Below, piece after piece: positions 23,258 through 32,124 of a stretch of DNA of 44,158 bases. Position 1 is the first letter of the stretch. Each line of letters begins with the position of its first letter. Source of the stretch: Acetivibrio sp. MSJd-27. GTDB taxonomy: Bacteria; Bacillota; Clostridia; UMGS1840; HGM11507. The DNA is taken from contig NZ_JAHLPV010000024.1 in the NCBI RefSeq assembly GCF_018918095.1, positions 1 to 44,158 on the forward strand. Reading direction: 5' to 3'. The notes below the pieces were generated by a model. The model was not told the origin of the DNA. It did no database searches and saw nothing but the letters and a program-made list of their open reading frames with translations. The position numbers were made by a program, and so were the translations under genes.

Positions 23258-24391
23258 TTATTTAAATTTTTTGCCTTTTATGAAGACTTTCTCTACCTCT
23301 AAATCGTCATTTAAAACGACGATGCTTGCAATCTTACCGGTTTCCAGACTTCCGTAATCCTTATCAATACCGATGGCTCTCGCCGGATTTAAGCTGGCGC
23401 ATTTCACCGCCTTTTCCAGCGGGATATCGAACTCATAAGCCTTTCTGACACAGCCCATCAGATTGGTTGCGGAGCCGGCCAGTGTGCCGTCCTTCAGCGT
23501 CGCGGTGTTGCCTTTTACATAGACGGTTTGACCGCCCAGATCATATTCGCCATCCGCCATCCCGGTAGCGCGCATAGAATCACTGATCAGAACCAATCTG
23601 TCCTCGCCGACCGCGCGGAACGTGTTGCGCACGATGACCGGATTGATATGGATTCCGTCACAGATAAGTTCGGTTGTGGCGTCACTGTCAATGATGGTGC
23701 CGACGACAGAGGGATCCCTGTGGGAAAAGCCTGGCATCCCGTTATAAAGATGTGTGCAGTGGGAAGCACCGTTGTCATAAGCCATCTTTGTGGACTCGTG
23801 GGTACCGTTGGTGTGACCGACGGAAACGGTGCAGAACTTGGAAGCTTCCTTGATGAACTCTTCGGCTCCTGGGAGTTCCGGAGCCAAGTCAACCAGGCGG
23901 ATATTTTCTCCGCTGGCCTTGTACAGCCGTTTGAACATTTCGATGTCGGGCTCACGGATCCATTCGCCGTTCTGCGCGCCTTTTTTTGCCATGGAGAAGA
24001 AGGGACCTTCCATATTGATTCCCTGGACGGTGGCGCCTTCGGTCTGCTCCTCTTTAAATTCCTTTACCGTAGCCATAACTTTCATCAGATCTTCCTCCAG
24101 AATGGTCATGGTTGTCGGAAGAAAAGAGGTCACGCCGTTTTCCGCTTCATAGTTTGCAACGGCCTGCAAGCCCTCTTTGGTGTTGTCACAAGCGTCAAAT
24201 CCTACTGCGCCATGGGTGTGAACGTCCACGAGGCCAGGGATTACTTTTTTGAAATGGACGTCGACCACTTCCTCGCCAGGGTTTGGTTCCAGTGTTTTGG
24301 CAATTTCAGAAATCCGTTCCTCCTCAATTCGGATATCACCGGAGGCAAAGATAAATTTGCTGTTTAGATAGTTACAGTTTTTTAATAGCAT
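23258..24391 (-). CDS. nagA: N-acetylglucosamine-6-phosphate deacetylase
   Basis: A 377-residue amidohydrolase that removes acetate from GlcNAc-6-phosphate in amino-sugar use and cell-wall recycling. Motifs: VDVHTHG with His58 and His60, NMEGPF carrying a metal ligand, SVGHTNGT, CTHLYNGMPGFSHR and LISDSMRATGM with the catalytic Asp. Length is typical. The start has AAAGGAGTG. No nagB lies next to it. It is transcribed away from the two-component system and converges on the secreted glycan-active genes. Confidence 0.96.
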   Translation of the reverse strand: MLLKNCNYLNSKFIFASGDIRIEEERISEIAKTLEPNPGEEVVDVHFKKVIPGLVDVHTHGAVGFDACDNTKEGLQAVANYEAENGVTSFLPTTMTILEEDLMKVMATVKEFKEEQTEGATVQGINMEGPFFSMAKKGAQNGEWIREPDIEMFKRLYKASGENIRLVDLAPELPGAEEFIKEASKFCTVSVGHTNGTHESTKMAYDNGASHCTHLYNGMPGFSHRDPSVVGTIIDSDATTELICDGIHINPVIVRNTFRAVGEDRLVLISDSMRATGMADGEYDLGGQTVYVKGNTATLKDGTLAGSATNLMGCVRKAYEFDIPLEKAVKCASLNPARAIGIDKDYGSLETGKIASIVVLNDDLEVEKVFIKGKKFK

Positions 24392-24416
24392 TTCAGCTCA
24401 CTCCTTTTGTATAAAA

Positions 24417-24494
24417 TACTGCGGAAATAGATTGCCGCAGTACGGTATTTCTATATCTTTTGATATTATACCACAATTTATTTTAAGCAAGTAA
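24417..24494 (-). promoter_or_regulatory. nagA promoter and 5' leader hairpin
   Basis: On the minus strand TATAAT (24465-24470) is preceded by TTACTT (24489-24494) at 18 bases. In the leader, TACTGCGG (24417-24424) and CCGCAGTA (24435-24442) pair as an 8-base stem ahead of the ribosome-binding site. This could be an operator or an mRNA structure. Confidence 0.55.
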
Positions 24495-24541
24495 AATCCG
24501 GCAGCAGCCGGGTTTTGTGCAACAAAACAAATTGATGATTC

Positions 24542-24594
24542 AATAAAGACTCAGCCGTCGGAAGAGAATCTTCCGCTCACGTCGTGTCTTTATT
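24542..24594. other. two-tier hairpin between nagA and the response regulator
   Basis: AATAAAGAC (24542-24550) pairs with GTCTTTATT (24586-24594), enclosing a second GGAAG/CTTCC stem (24560-24574). A small CCGGC-AGCA-GCCGG hairpin lies nearby at 24498-24511. No gene or promoter explains it; it may be a small RNA or a mobile-element relic. The rest of 24392-24788 is AT-rich promoter region. Confidence 0.45.
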
Positions 24595-24683
24595 ATACCG
24601 CAATTGTTTCCAAAAATCAATCAAAGATGTATAATTAGTATGGTATGATTCACAACAATAAATAACGGCAAAAGAAAATTTCG

Positions 24684-24740
24684 TTGTAAGAAATTTGTAA
24701 GAATTTTATCCGACTGTTTGTAAAGTGCGCATTTTACAAT
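24684..24740 (+). promoter_or_regulatory. autoregulatory box and promoter of the two-component genes
   Basis: TTGTAAG occurs at 24684-24690 and 24695-24701, exactly 11 bases apart, with a looser copy TTGTAAA at 24718-24724. TACAAT (24735-24740) may be the -10, without a -35. Direct repeats at 11-base spacing upstream of a poor -35 are typical binding sites of OmpR/PhoB-type regulators. Confidence 0.6.
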
Positions 24741-24788
24741 GAATGCGTCAATCAAACAGGAGGACATTTCATAAAAGGGGAGAAAACA

Positions 24789-25481
24789 ATGAACATTTTA
24801 GTGTGTGACGATGACAGAGAAATCGTGGACGCGATTGACATTTATTTATCCAATGAAGGATATCATATCCTGAAAGCTTACGATGGCATTCAGGCATTGA
24901 AAGCAGTGGAGGAAAATGAGATCCATTTGATTATCATGGATATTATGATGCCGAATCTGGACGGCAACCGCGCCACAAAAAAGATCCGGGAGGAATACAG
25001 CATTCCCATCATCATGCTGTCTGCAAAATCCGAGGATGTGGATAAGATTCTTGGGCTAAACATTGGTGCGGATGATTATATCACCAAGCCCTTTAATCCC
25101 TTGGAGCTGATTGCAAGAGTGAAATCAGCGCTTCGCAGATATACCAGCCTGGGCAGTATGGTGCAGAAAAGCAACACCTATGTATCGGGAGGGCTTGTGC
25201 TGGATGACGACTTAAAGACAGTCACACTGGACGGGGAGGATGTCAAGCTGACGCCGCTGGAATACAAAATCCTTCGTCTGCTGCTGAAAAATGCGGGCAA
25301 AGTTTTCTCCATTGAAGAAATTTATGAAACGGTCTGGAACGAGCCTTCCTTTTCTCCTGAAAACACCGTATCCGTTCATATTAGACGGATCCGTGAAAAG
25401 ATTGAAATCAATCCGAGAGAACCAAAATATTTAAAGGTGGTGTGGGGAATTGGCTACAAAATCGAAAAATATCGGACATAA
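24789..25481 (+). CDS. OmpR/PhoB-family response regulator
   Basis: A 230-residue regulator with a receiver domain (acidic pocket VCDDD, phospho-acceptor Asp51 in IIMDIMMP, conserved Lys in YITKPF) and a C-terminal winged helix (LTPLEYKILRLLLKNAGKVF, VWNEPSFSPENTVSVHIRRI). The pattern is VanR-like. It is coupled to the histidine kinase, whose start overlaps its last 32 bases. TTGTAAG repeats upstream suggest autoregulation. Confidence 0.95.
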   Translation: MNILVCDDDREIVDAIDIYLSNEGYHILKAYDGIQALKAVEENEIHLIIMDIMMPNLDGNRATKKIREEYSIPIIMLSAKSEDVDKILGLNIGADDYITKPFNPLELIARVKSALRRYTSLGSMVQKSNTYVSGGLVLDDDLKTVTLDGEDVKLTPLEYKILRLLLKNAGKVFSIEEIYETVWNEPSFSPENTVSVHIRRIREKIEINPREPKYLKVVWGIGYKIEKYRT

Positions 25482-27576
25482 TCCCTGGGTGAAAGCGGCG
25501 GCTGTCTTTCTTGTCATTGTGTTTGTGACAGCATTTGGCGTATCATTGATGTATATGGCGGAGAATGAACTGATGCTGTATGCGCCGAAAGAGGAAAGTT
25601 TTTTCGACTCTTATCAGTACGAGCACATGGTGCGCGATAAGGTCAACCTTCTGGAGAAGCTGATCTATGAGTATAAGAGCAGGGACAATGTCCAAAACGG
25701 AGGAACCGTTTCCAGTGAGGATTTGGAGGATAAAATACGAACGGAATTCAACAATTCCAGATCCAGATTTTCTGAAAATTTTTCGGATTACGACAGGCTC
25801 ACCGAGTATCAGAGAGAAGAACTCTATGAAAAATTCAAGGCAGACCGTTCGGAGGAGATCCGGCAATCCATGATTCAGGCCGAATTGTTTCAATTTGAAA
25901 ACATATTGCGAAGACTGAACGAAAAAGAAGGGTTGTACTATTACGCACATCTGGGAGAAAGCACCTTTTCCAACACGGATGACAGCAATGCGGAAACGTT
26001 CCGCGCCATGCCGGCCAGTTTTATCCGCAGAGGCTTTGAGGAGGTGATCAATCCGCCGTTTTCCGATGAAGAAGGCGTCACTTATGAAATTCGTATTTCA
26101 TCCGGACCTTACAATTATAATTCGGAGGCACAAATTTATCTTGGATTTACCGAGGAATACTTTAGTCCCTTTATCGCTGAGTGGTCGGAGGGAAAGGATT
26201 TCACCGACAACATAATACCTCTGTGGATTCTTTGTGGTGTTGGAACCCTGCTTCTGCTTATCTATCTGACAATCTTTGCAGGCCGGAGGGAAAAGAATTC
26301 TCCGATCCATATGAATTATTTTGATCGCATTTATATGGATGTGAACGCTTGTTTGACGGCCGGCATTGCAGCACTTTGTATTATGGCGGCTTACGGACTC
26401 ATCTTTGAACTTACCAATGCTGTATGGAGATATCCCGCCGCTGCGGCTGTTTTGGCTGTGGGGGTGCTGTATTTTCTGATGTTCTATCAGACCGTTGTAA
26501 AACGGCTGAAGACGCACAGCGTTCTCCGACATACCCTGATTGTTCAAGTTTTGTATTGGTTTGTGAAGAAATTCTGGGACATGATGAACCGCCTGTTCAC
26601 AGGAAATGCCGCTCGGCTGAAGGTTGTACTTTTGACTTTGGCAGTCTTGGTGCTTACAGCGGTATCCGTTGTCTTCTTTCCGATCACGATACTGCTGATC
26701 ATCGGCATTTTATATGTCATTGTCAAGATAACGGATGAGTATTTGGACATCAAAAAAGCGACGGAAGAGATCCGAGAGGGCAATGTGGACTATGAGATTG
26801 ATCTGAAAAGGAAACACCTGTTTAAGCCGTTGGCAGAGGATATCAATTCGATGAAAAACGGATTGGAAAACGCTGTGAATGATATGCTGAAAAGTGAGAA
26901 AATGAAGACAGAGCTGGTGACCAATGTGTCCCACGACATCCGCACGCCGCTCACTTCCATTCTGAATTACAGTGACCTGTTGAGGAAAGAGGGCGTGCAG
27001 AGCGGGAACGCTGAGAAATACGTTGATATTATATACGGCAAAGCCCAGCGGCTGAAAGTGCTGACAGATGATCTGTTTGAGGTTTCCAAGGCTACCAGCG
27101 GAAATCTGACGGTTCATCTTGATAAAATAGAGGTCTTTTCTCTGATTGAACAAATGCTGGGGGAACATGACGACCGCATCAAAGAACACCATTTGGATTT
27201 TATCGTCAGCAAGGATGCAGAAAAATACTATGTTCAGGCAGATGGAAGGCATTTCTCCCGCGTGTTTGAAAATATTTTTTCCAATATCTTTAAATATGCG
27301 CTGGATCACTCGAGGGTTTACATCGATCTGAAAGAGCGGGAAGGGAAGACGATGATCGAGGTAAAGAATATTTCAAAATATCCTTTAAATATTGACGCAG
27401 ATACCTTAATGCAGCGTTTTACCCGGGGTGACAGTGCAAGAAGCACCGAGGGCAGCGGTCTTGGTCTTGCGATTGCCTCCTCTCTGATGAAAATCCAGAA
27501 GGGAGAATTGCGGCTCAAAATAGACGGGGATCTATTTAAGGTAATCATAGAAATCGATTCTTACCGTGAAACATAG
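25450..27576 (+). CDS. membrane sensor histidine kinase
   Basis: A 708-residue kinase, partner of the preceding regulator. One N-terminal membrane helix (about 15-35) and an extracytoplasmic domain of about 220 residues are followed by a cluster of five or so membrane helices (about 255-425), more than in a simple VanS-type kinase. Then come a HAMP-like stretch, the phospho-acceptor His495 in NVSHDIRTPLTSILNYSDLL, and the ATPase domain (NIFSNIFKYAL, GSGLGLAIASSLM). The start is a TTG overlapping the regulator gene; a later GTG near 25489 is possible. The signal is unknown; the extracellular loop suggests an envelope ligand. Confidence 0.92.
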   Translation: MATKSKNIGHNPWVKAAAVFLVIVFVTAFGVSLMYMAENELMLYAPKEESFFDSYQYEHMVRDKVNLLEKLIYEYKSRDNVQNGGTVSSEDLEDKIRTEFNNSRSRFSENFSDYDRLTEYQREELYEKFKADRSEEIRQSMIQAELFQFENILRRLNEKEGLYYYAHLGESTFSNTDDSNAETFRAMPASFIRRGFEEVINPPFSDEEGVTYEIRISSGPYNYNSEAQIYLGFTEEYFSPFIAEWSEGKDFTDNIIPLWILCGVGTLLLLIYLTIFAGRREKNSPIHMNYFDRIYMDVNACLTAGIAALCIMAAYGLIFELTNAVWRYPAAAAVLAVGVLYFLMFYQTVVKRLKTHSVLRHTLIVQVLYWFVKKFWDMMNRLFTGNAARLKVVLLTLAVLVLTAVSVVFFPITILLIIGILYVIVKITDEYLDIKKATEEIREGNVDYEIDLKRKHLFKPLAEDINSMKNGLENAVNDMLKSEKMKTELVTNVSHDIRTPLTSILNYSDLLRKEGVQSGNAEKYVDIIYGKAQRLKVLTDDLFEVSKATSGNLTVHLDKIEVFSLIEQMLGEHDDRIKEHHLDFIVSKDAEKYYVQADGRHFSRVFENIFSNIFKYALDHSRVYIDLKEREGKTMIEVKNISKYPLNIDADTLMQRFTRGDSARSTEGSGLGLAIASSLMKIQKGELRLKIDGDLFKVIIEIDSYRET

Positions 27577-27607
27577 CGAACGCCCATTATTTTTCATTTT
27601 TCAACAG

Positions 27608-27660
27608 CAGCTTTTCCGCCGGATGGTGCGCAAGCCGTCCGTCCGGCAAGAGAAAAGCTG
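27608..27660 (+). other. hairpin just before the ribosome-binding site of the next gene
   Basis: CAGCTTTTC (27608-27616) pairs with GAAAAGCTG (27652-27660), and inside it GCCGGA pairs with TCCGGC. There is no T tract. It lies between the kinase stop and the next start, where it could act as an intercistronic or translation-control structure. Confidence 0.45.
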
Positions 27661-27680
27661 TACAGCGGGAGGAATACATT

Positions 27681-28214
27681 TTGAAAAAAATATATATATT
27701 GTTAACCCAAACACAAACCCGGTTTTCAAAATTTTTAAGGATTATGACGCACACGGAATACACCCATGTGTCCATTGCGTTTGACAGCAAATTGGAACAG
27801 CTTTACAGCTTTGGAAGGCGGAGTATGCTGTTTCCCTTTCTTGCGGGACTGGTGAAGGAAGATCCCCGCGGGGGGATTTTTCTGAAATTTAAGGATACCA
27901 AGTGTATGTTGTTTGAAGTGGAGATAAGCAATCAAAAATATGCTCAGCTAAGAAAGCTTTTGGGGGATTTTTTGCAGGAACAGCAGACTTATAAATATAA
28001 TTTCCTGGGACTGGTGTTTATGAAATTGAATATTCCGCTGAGGCGGGAACGGAAATTTGTCTGTTCACAATTTGTGGGATATCTTCTGGAAAAGAGCGGA
28101 ACAGCACAGTTTGAAAAAGAGTATACCCTGCTAAGACCGGAGGATTTTTTGAAACTGGAACAAAAAAGGCTGATTTACAGCGGTCCGCTTCAGGAATATG
28201 CCAATGTGGGTTAA
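27681..28214 (+). CDS. permuted NlpC/P60-like (YiiX/DUF830-type) protein
   Basis: A 177-residue cytoplasmic protein. The N-terminal His motif (THTEYTHVSIAFD) and the C-terminal Cys motif (KFVCSQFVGYLL) are in the permuted order of the circularly permuted papain-like fold seen in YiiX/YebB and LRAT-like proteins. This suggests a cysteine amidase or thioesterase with an unknown substrate. The start is TTG, eight bases after GGGAGGA. The stop codon TAA (28212-28214) lies inside the left terminal repeat of the element at 28211, so the C-terminus may have been set by that insertion. Confidence 0.75.
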   Translation: MKKIYILLTQTQTRFSKFLRIMTHTEYTHVSIAFDSKLEQLYSFGRRSMLFPFLAGLVKEDPRGGIFLKFKDTKCMLFEVEISNQKYAQLRKLLGDFLQEQQTYKYNFLGLVFMKLNIPLRRERKFVCSQFVGYLLEKSGTAQFEKEYTLLRPEDFLKLEQKRLIYSGPLQEYANVG

Positions 28215-28488
28215 GCATTAGAGAGTCGAACACAATATGGTTTCCACAGGCAAATTTTCCGCAATCCCGCGTCAAAATGCTTGTCAATCCGTCAGGATTA
28301 TCTGCGCTTTTTCCTTGTTTTACGAAAAAATTTGCTCTGTGGAAACTCTGCGACCCTGCACATAGGAAAATTTTCGTTTTTTGGTGTGTAAGGGTGCAGC
28401 AAGGCTGACGCCTTGCAAGACCGACAATCCGAAAAGGCGGAAATTTAACAAGTGCAGGGCATATGGGGTCCAACTCCCTAATGCTTAA
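28211..28488 (+). mobile_element. MITE-like element with terminal inverted repeats (repeat family 2, full copy)
   Basis: About 278 non-coding bases. The ends, 28211-28240 (TTAAGCATTAGAGAGT then GAACACAATATGG) and 28461-28488, are inverted repeats of about 30 bases with some 80% identity. Inside, GTTTCCACAGGCAAATTTT (from 28239) pairs with a complement near 28322-28345, and GCAAGGC/GCCTTGC forms a hairpin at 28399-28416. A partial copy lies at 3837-4020. No transposase is in the window. No clear target duplication was found. Confidence 0.7.
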
Positions 28489-28684
28489 GCATACTTAAGA
28501 ACACCGCAGAACATTTTGTGAAGTGCTCTCAAAAAGTGAGACGATATTTCAAAGAAAAAATTTGGTCATGTCAAGCAAAAGTGGACGCAAAGTTAGATTT
28601 TTGAATAAACGTTTCGGTAATCTTTGCATAGAATATTATAGGTTTTTAACCCTATGAATATTTATTATGTGAGGAGAAACAAAA

Positions 28685-29047
28685 ATGTTTTCAGAGCAAG
28701 AAATGTGTTGCAACCAATGCCAGTGTAATGGGTGGGATCAGACACATGTGCATGAAGTTCTTGGAAGTCTGCAAATCGCCGAAAAAGATGATCCCCATAA
28801 TCACCGCTTTGCGACAGTGACGGACGAAGTGATTCGCATCAACAATCAAGATCATGTGCACAACATCAAATTCCGTACAGATTTTTATGAAAATCATTTT
28901 CATGAATTTTGCGGTCAGACACTAGGCGCTATTCCAGTGGGCGATGGCCGGCATGTCCATTTTCTGGAATCTGTTACGGAACTGAGTGACGGGCATAGAC
29001 ATGAATTCAGAGTGGCAACCCTGATAAATGATCCGATTGGCGAATAA
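28685..29047 (+). CDS. ymaF: YmaF-family His-rich protein
   Basis: A 120-residue soluble protein with repeated His pairs: QTHVHEVLG, DPHNHRFATVT, DHVHNI, NHFHEF, GRHVHFLE, DGHRHEF. This regular HxH pattern on beta strands is the mark of the YmaF family of spore formers, function unknown and possibly metal-binding. The N-terminal CCNQCQC adds a Cys cluster. The start has GTGAGGAG. Upstream, CATAGAATA (28627-28635) resembles the -10 of late sporulation sigma factors (CATANNNTA), without a clear -35. This hints at expression in the mother cell, weakly. Confidence 0.85.
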   Translation: MFSEQEMCCNQCQCNGWDQTHVHEVLGSLQIAEKDDPHNHRFATVTDEVIRINNQDHVHNIKFRTDFYENHFHEFCGQTLGAIPVGDGRHVHFLESVTELSDGHRHEFRVATLINDPIGE

Positions 29048-29171
29048 ATTTTTATCTTTCATCCTATATAGATGAGGGAGCCCAGTTTGCCGAAAAGACG
29101 GCGTTTCTCTGCATGAGGAATGCTGCCGTTTCGTCTTATCGCCCTCTTTCAATTTTGTAAAAGTTTAGAAT

Positions 29172-29223
29172 GAAAAACCAAGATGTCCACCACCTGAAGA
29201 GGTGGTGGACATCTTGGTTTTTC
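29172..29223. terminator. very strong bidirectional terminator
   Basis: Perfect 24-base arms (29172-29195 and 29200-29223) around the loop GAAG, with A and T tracts at the ends. A looser hairpin region (GACGGC/GCCGT, about 29072-29152) lies before it. Together they end ymaF transcription. Confidence 0.9.
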
Positions 29224-29543
29224 AGTGAAGTACAATCTCCGCCTGAATTGTTGCATTCTAAGAAAAAGCCCTTATCGAAAGCCGCTTTCGACTGTTTGAT
29301 TGATAAAAAATCTTCGTTTATCAAAATTTCTGTCCCTTTCAAAGAAAACTGCTCTTAAAAGGACGCTGTATATTTTACAATACAATGAATCTGTAAATCT
29401 TTTTCCGTTTGATTCCTATCTTTGTTTGCACCAATATATCATATTGATTGTTCTATTTGACTTTTTCTTTCAAATCACAGAAAAATTTGGATAGAAGAGT
29501 CGGAAAAGTGTTAAAAACATCTTGGTGAAAATTCTTAACACAG

Positions 29544-29572
29544 TTGATTTTAAAGGATTTTTTTGTTATAAT
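29544..29572 (+). promoter_or_regulatory. sigma-A promoter of the EAL-domain gene with a long leader
   Basis: TTGATT (29544-29549), a 17-base spacer and TATAAT (29567-29572). The start codon is 150-170 bases on, so there is an AT-rich leader of about 140 bases. I found no c-di-GMP riboswitch signature in it. The rest of 29224-29543 is AT-rich with no gene seen. Confidence 0.7.
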
Positions 29573-29721
29573 AAAAAATAAATTTTGATCTCTTGTTTTC
29601 GTCTGCAAGATTTGTCTGATTGAAAAAACGTTCATTTTTATGCCCGAGAGAACACAGAAAATTTATATTTTTTCATTGTATTTTTGTTAATCCGTAAAAT
29701 TTGTTAAAAGATTAACAATAA

Positions 29722-31962
29722 ATGGAAGTGATGAAAATTATGAAGGTTCGAACGTATACGAGAGAAAAACCGGTATTTCTCATTATCATATCTATTTTTA
29801 TGATAATAGCCTCTGTCACAACAATTATAAGTGTAATCAAACTGCAAAACGTTATTGGAAATACAACAAAGCTATATATAAATGACATAGCTTATCAAAT
29901 GGGACGAGAGATTGATTCCAGGTTACAGGATGTGACAGAAAATTTAGAAATATTAGAGGATACACTTGAAGAGCATGACAGTATAGAGGATCAAATACAA
30001 TATTTAAACGACAAATTGGATTTCATGGGATTTAGCGCGTTCGGCATAGCAAATCTGGAGGGGGATATTCTTTTTACGGACGGGAAAACGCAGAATATAA
30101 AGCATCTCGACGCGTATACACAGGCTATAAACGGTATGCCCGGCGTTTCATTTTTGCAGGAACAAAGTATTTTATATACCGTACCAAACAAGAATGGGGA
30201 TAAAATTATCGGGGTGTTAGCCGGGGTAATCAACAAAGAGAAAATGCAGCTTTTGCTGGAAAGCCATGCTTTTGGAGGGAACGGGGTATCCTGTATCATT
30301 GACAGCGACTATCATGTTATTATTTCTCCAAGGGATCTGAAGATTTTCATGGCGTTGGACGATGTGTTTCAGGAAAAAAAGGATCCGGTTCTGGTGAGAG
30401 AGATTGAGCAGTTAATGGAAAACATAAAAAAACGTCAGGATGGAAATCTTTCCTTTACAACTGTGAGTGGAGACAATGTATTAATGTCCTATAATGCATT
30501 GACAGTGTATAATTGGACGCTATTGACAATCATTCCGGCGGATTTTATTTCCGCAGAAACAGATAGTTACATGCTGATGGCTTTTGCTATTGCATTTCTG
30601 ATTATTTTGATTTTTGTCATCATCCTTATTTTTATGATGATTAACTGGAGAAAACATAATCGTGACGTGGAGCGAATAGCATATACAGATCCTGTAACCG
30701 GTGACATAAATCTGAATCGCTTTTACCAGATGAGCAAGAAGCTGATTAACAATATGCCCCCCTGCTCTTATTATATGGTTTCGCTGAATGTGAAATCGTT
30801 TAAGTTAATAAACGAAAGATTTGGGTTTGAAGAGGGAAACAATACGATCCGTTATATTTTCAGAACAATAAAGAATAATATTTTTGACGATGAGTTGGCG
30901 ATACATGCAGAGGCAGATAAATTTTTGCTGTGTGTCAGGGCAGAAAAGCCGGAAGCGCTTCGCAAGAGGCTGGCTCAACTTGTCACAGAGATTAACCGTT
31001 TCAATAACGACATCCAGATTCCATATTATTTAACAATATTACGGGGGGCATATTTAATCAATGACCCAAGCATGGATATAAAAGTTATTATTGAACGAGC
31101 AAATATAGCTTGCAGATATCAGCCTGAAGAAGATTCCGCTTGCTTTTTCTACAATGAAGCACTGATACAAAAACTTCAGATGGAGCAGGATTTACTCAAT
31201 CTTATGGAGCCCTCTTTAGAAAATGGGGATTTTAAAATTTACTTACAGCCCAAAGTAAGGCTGTGCGATGGGAAAATAGGCGGGGCAGAGGCATTGATAC
31301 GCTGGCAGCATCCGGGACGGGGCGTGATATATCCATCTGACTTTATACCTCTTTTTGAGAAGAATGGATCCATTTGCAGGCTTGATTTATTCGTTTTTGA
31401 ACAGGTTTGCAATTTTATAAAACATAGGCTGGAAAGCGGAGAAGCTGTTTTTCCGATCTCTGTGAATTTATCCAGGCAGCAATTTAAAATTATGAACTTT
31501 TTATCACAGTTTGAAGCGATTAAAAACCAGTACCATATTCCTGACGGGCTGATTGAACTGGAACTTACAGAATCTGTGATTTTTGATAGTACGGAATTTT
31601 CTTTTGTGAAAAATGTGATTCATCAAATGCACAAGATAGGGTTTCAATGTTCTTTGGATGACTTTGGATTTGGCTATTCATCTTTGAGTCTTTTGAGTGT
31701 AATTGACGTTGATACCATAAAACTGGATCGAAGCTTTTTTAAAGATGAAACGGCAAAGCGTTCGGAATGGGTCGTGGAAACAATCGTAAATTTAAGCAAA
31801 AAACTGAATATACAAACCGTGGCAGAAGGAATTGAGTTTGATTCTCAGCTTGATTTTTTACGGGGCATCAAATGTGATATGGTTCAAGGATATATCTATT
31901 CAAAGCCGCTGCCTGTTGATGAGTTTGAACAGTGGATCAAAGAGAACACTGTGTCAGATTAG
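29722..31962 (+). CDS. membrane c-di-GMP phosphodiesterase (degenerate GGDEF, intact EAL)
   Basis: A protein of about 746 residues; the start may be the ATG at 29722, 29731 or 29740, and the last has the best-placed GGAAG. Membrane helices near 17-37 and 285-310 flank an extracellular Cache-like sensor. The GGDEF-like domain (about 325-475) has AEADKF in place of GGDEF, so it should not make c-di-GMP. The EAL domain (about 490-735) keeps EALIRW with Glu523, SVNLSRQQF, ELTES, DDFGFGYSSL, KLDRSF and AEGIE. It should hydrolyse c-di-GMP to pGpG in response to an outside signal, affecting motility or adhesion. Confidence 0.92.
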   Translation: MEVMKIMKVRTYTREKPVFLIIISIFMIIASVTTIISVIKLQNVIGNTTKLYINDIAYQMGREIDSRLQDVTENLEILEDTLEEHDSIEDQIQYLNDKLDFMGFSAFGIANLEGDILFTDGKTQNIKHLDAYTQAINGMPGVSFLQEQSILYTVPNKNGDKIIGVLAGVINKEKMQLLLESHAFGGNGVSCIIDSDYHVIISPRDLKIFMALDDVFQEKKDPVLVREIEQLMENIKKRQDGNLSFTTVSGDNVLMSYNALTVYNWTLLTIIPADFISAETDSYMLMAFAIAFLIILIFVIILIFMMINWRKHNRDVERIAYTDPVTGDINLNRFYQMSKKLINNMPPCSYYMVSLNVKSFKLINERFGFEEGNNTIRYIFRTIKNNIFDDELAIHAEADKFLLCVRAEKPEALRKRLAQLVTEINRFNNDIQIPYYLTILRGAYLINDPSMDIKVIIERANIACRYQPEEDSACFFYNEALIQKLQMEQDLLNLMEPSLENGDFKIYLQPKVRLCDGKIGGAEALIRWQHPGRGVIYPSDFIPLFEKNGSICRLDLFVFEQVCNFIKHRLESGEAVFPISVNLSRQQFKIMNFLSQFEAIKNQYHIPDGLIELELTESVIFDSTEFSFVKNVIHQMHKIGFQCSLDDFGFGYSSLSLLSVIDVDTIKLDRSFFKDETAKRSEWVVETIVNLSKKLNIQTVAEGIEFDSQLDFLRGIKCDMVQGYIYSKPLPVDEFEQWIKENTVSD

Positions 31963-32088
31963 GGAAATAAGAGTGGTAAGATTCATTTAGAATATTGAGT
32001 GACAATTTCTGTTTTTGTTTTACAAATATTATAAATAACAGCATGGATTTTTAAGCTTTTTGCCAAAACTTTATGAAAAGATTCCGGT

Positions 32089-32124
32089 GAAAAACCCGCA
32101 TATCCTAGAATATGCGGGTTTTTC
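32089..32124. terminator. bidirectional terminator after the EAL gene
   Basis: GAAAAACCCGCATAT (32089-32103) pairs perfectly with 32110-32124 around CCTAGA. Poly-T on either strand. Confidence 0.88.

Noticed and set aside
28583-28592. GGACGCAAAG, a signature of class I c-di-GMP riboswitches, upstream of ymaF
   Set aside because: The paired hairpin that should lie between the GCAAA and GGACGCAAAG parts is missing, as is the closing stem. It is also not in the leader of the EAL gene. Probably chance or a decayed relic.
29063-29075. TATATAGATGAG in the 3' regions of ymaF (about 29065) and the HtrA gene (about 39577)
   Set aside because: Only 12 bases match and the flanks differ; likely chance.
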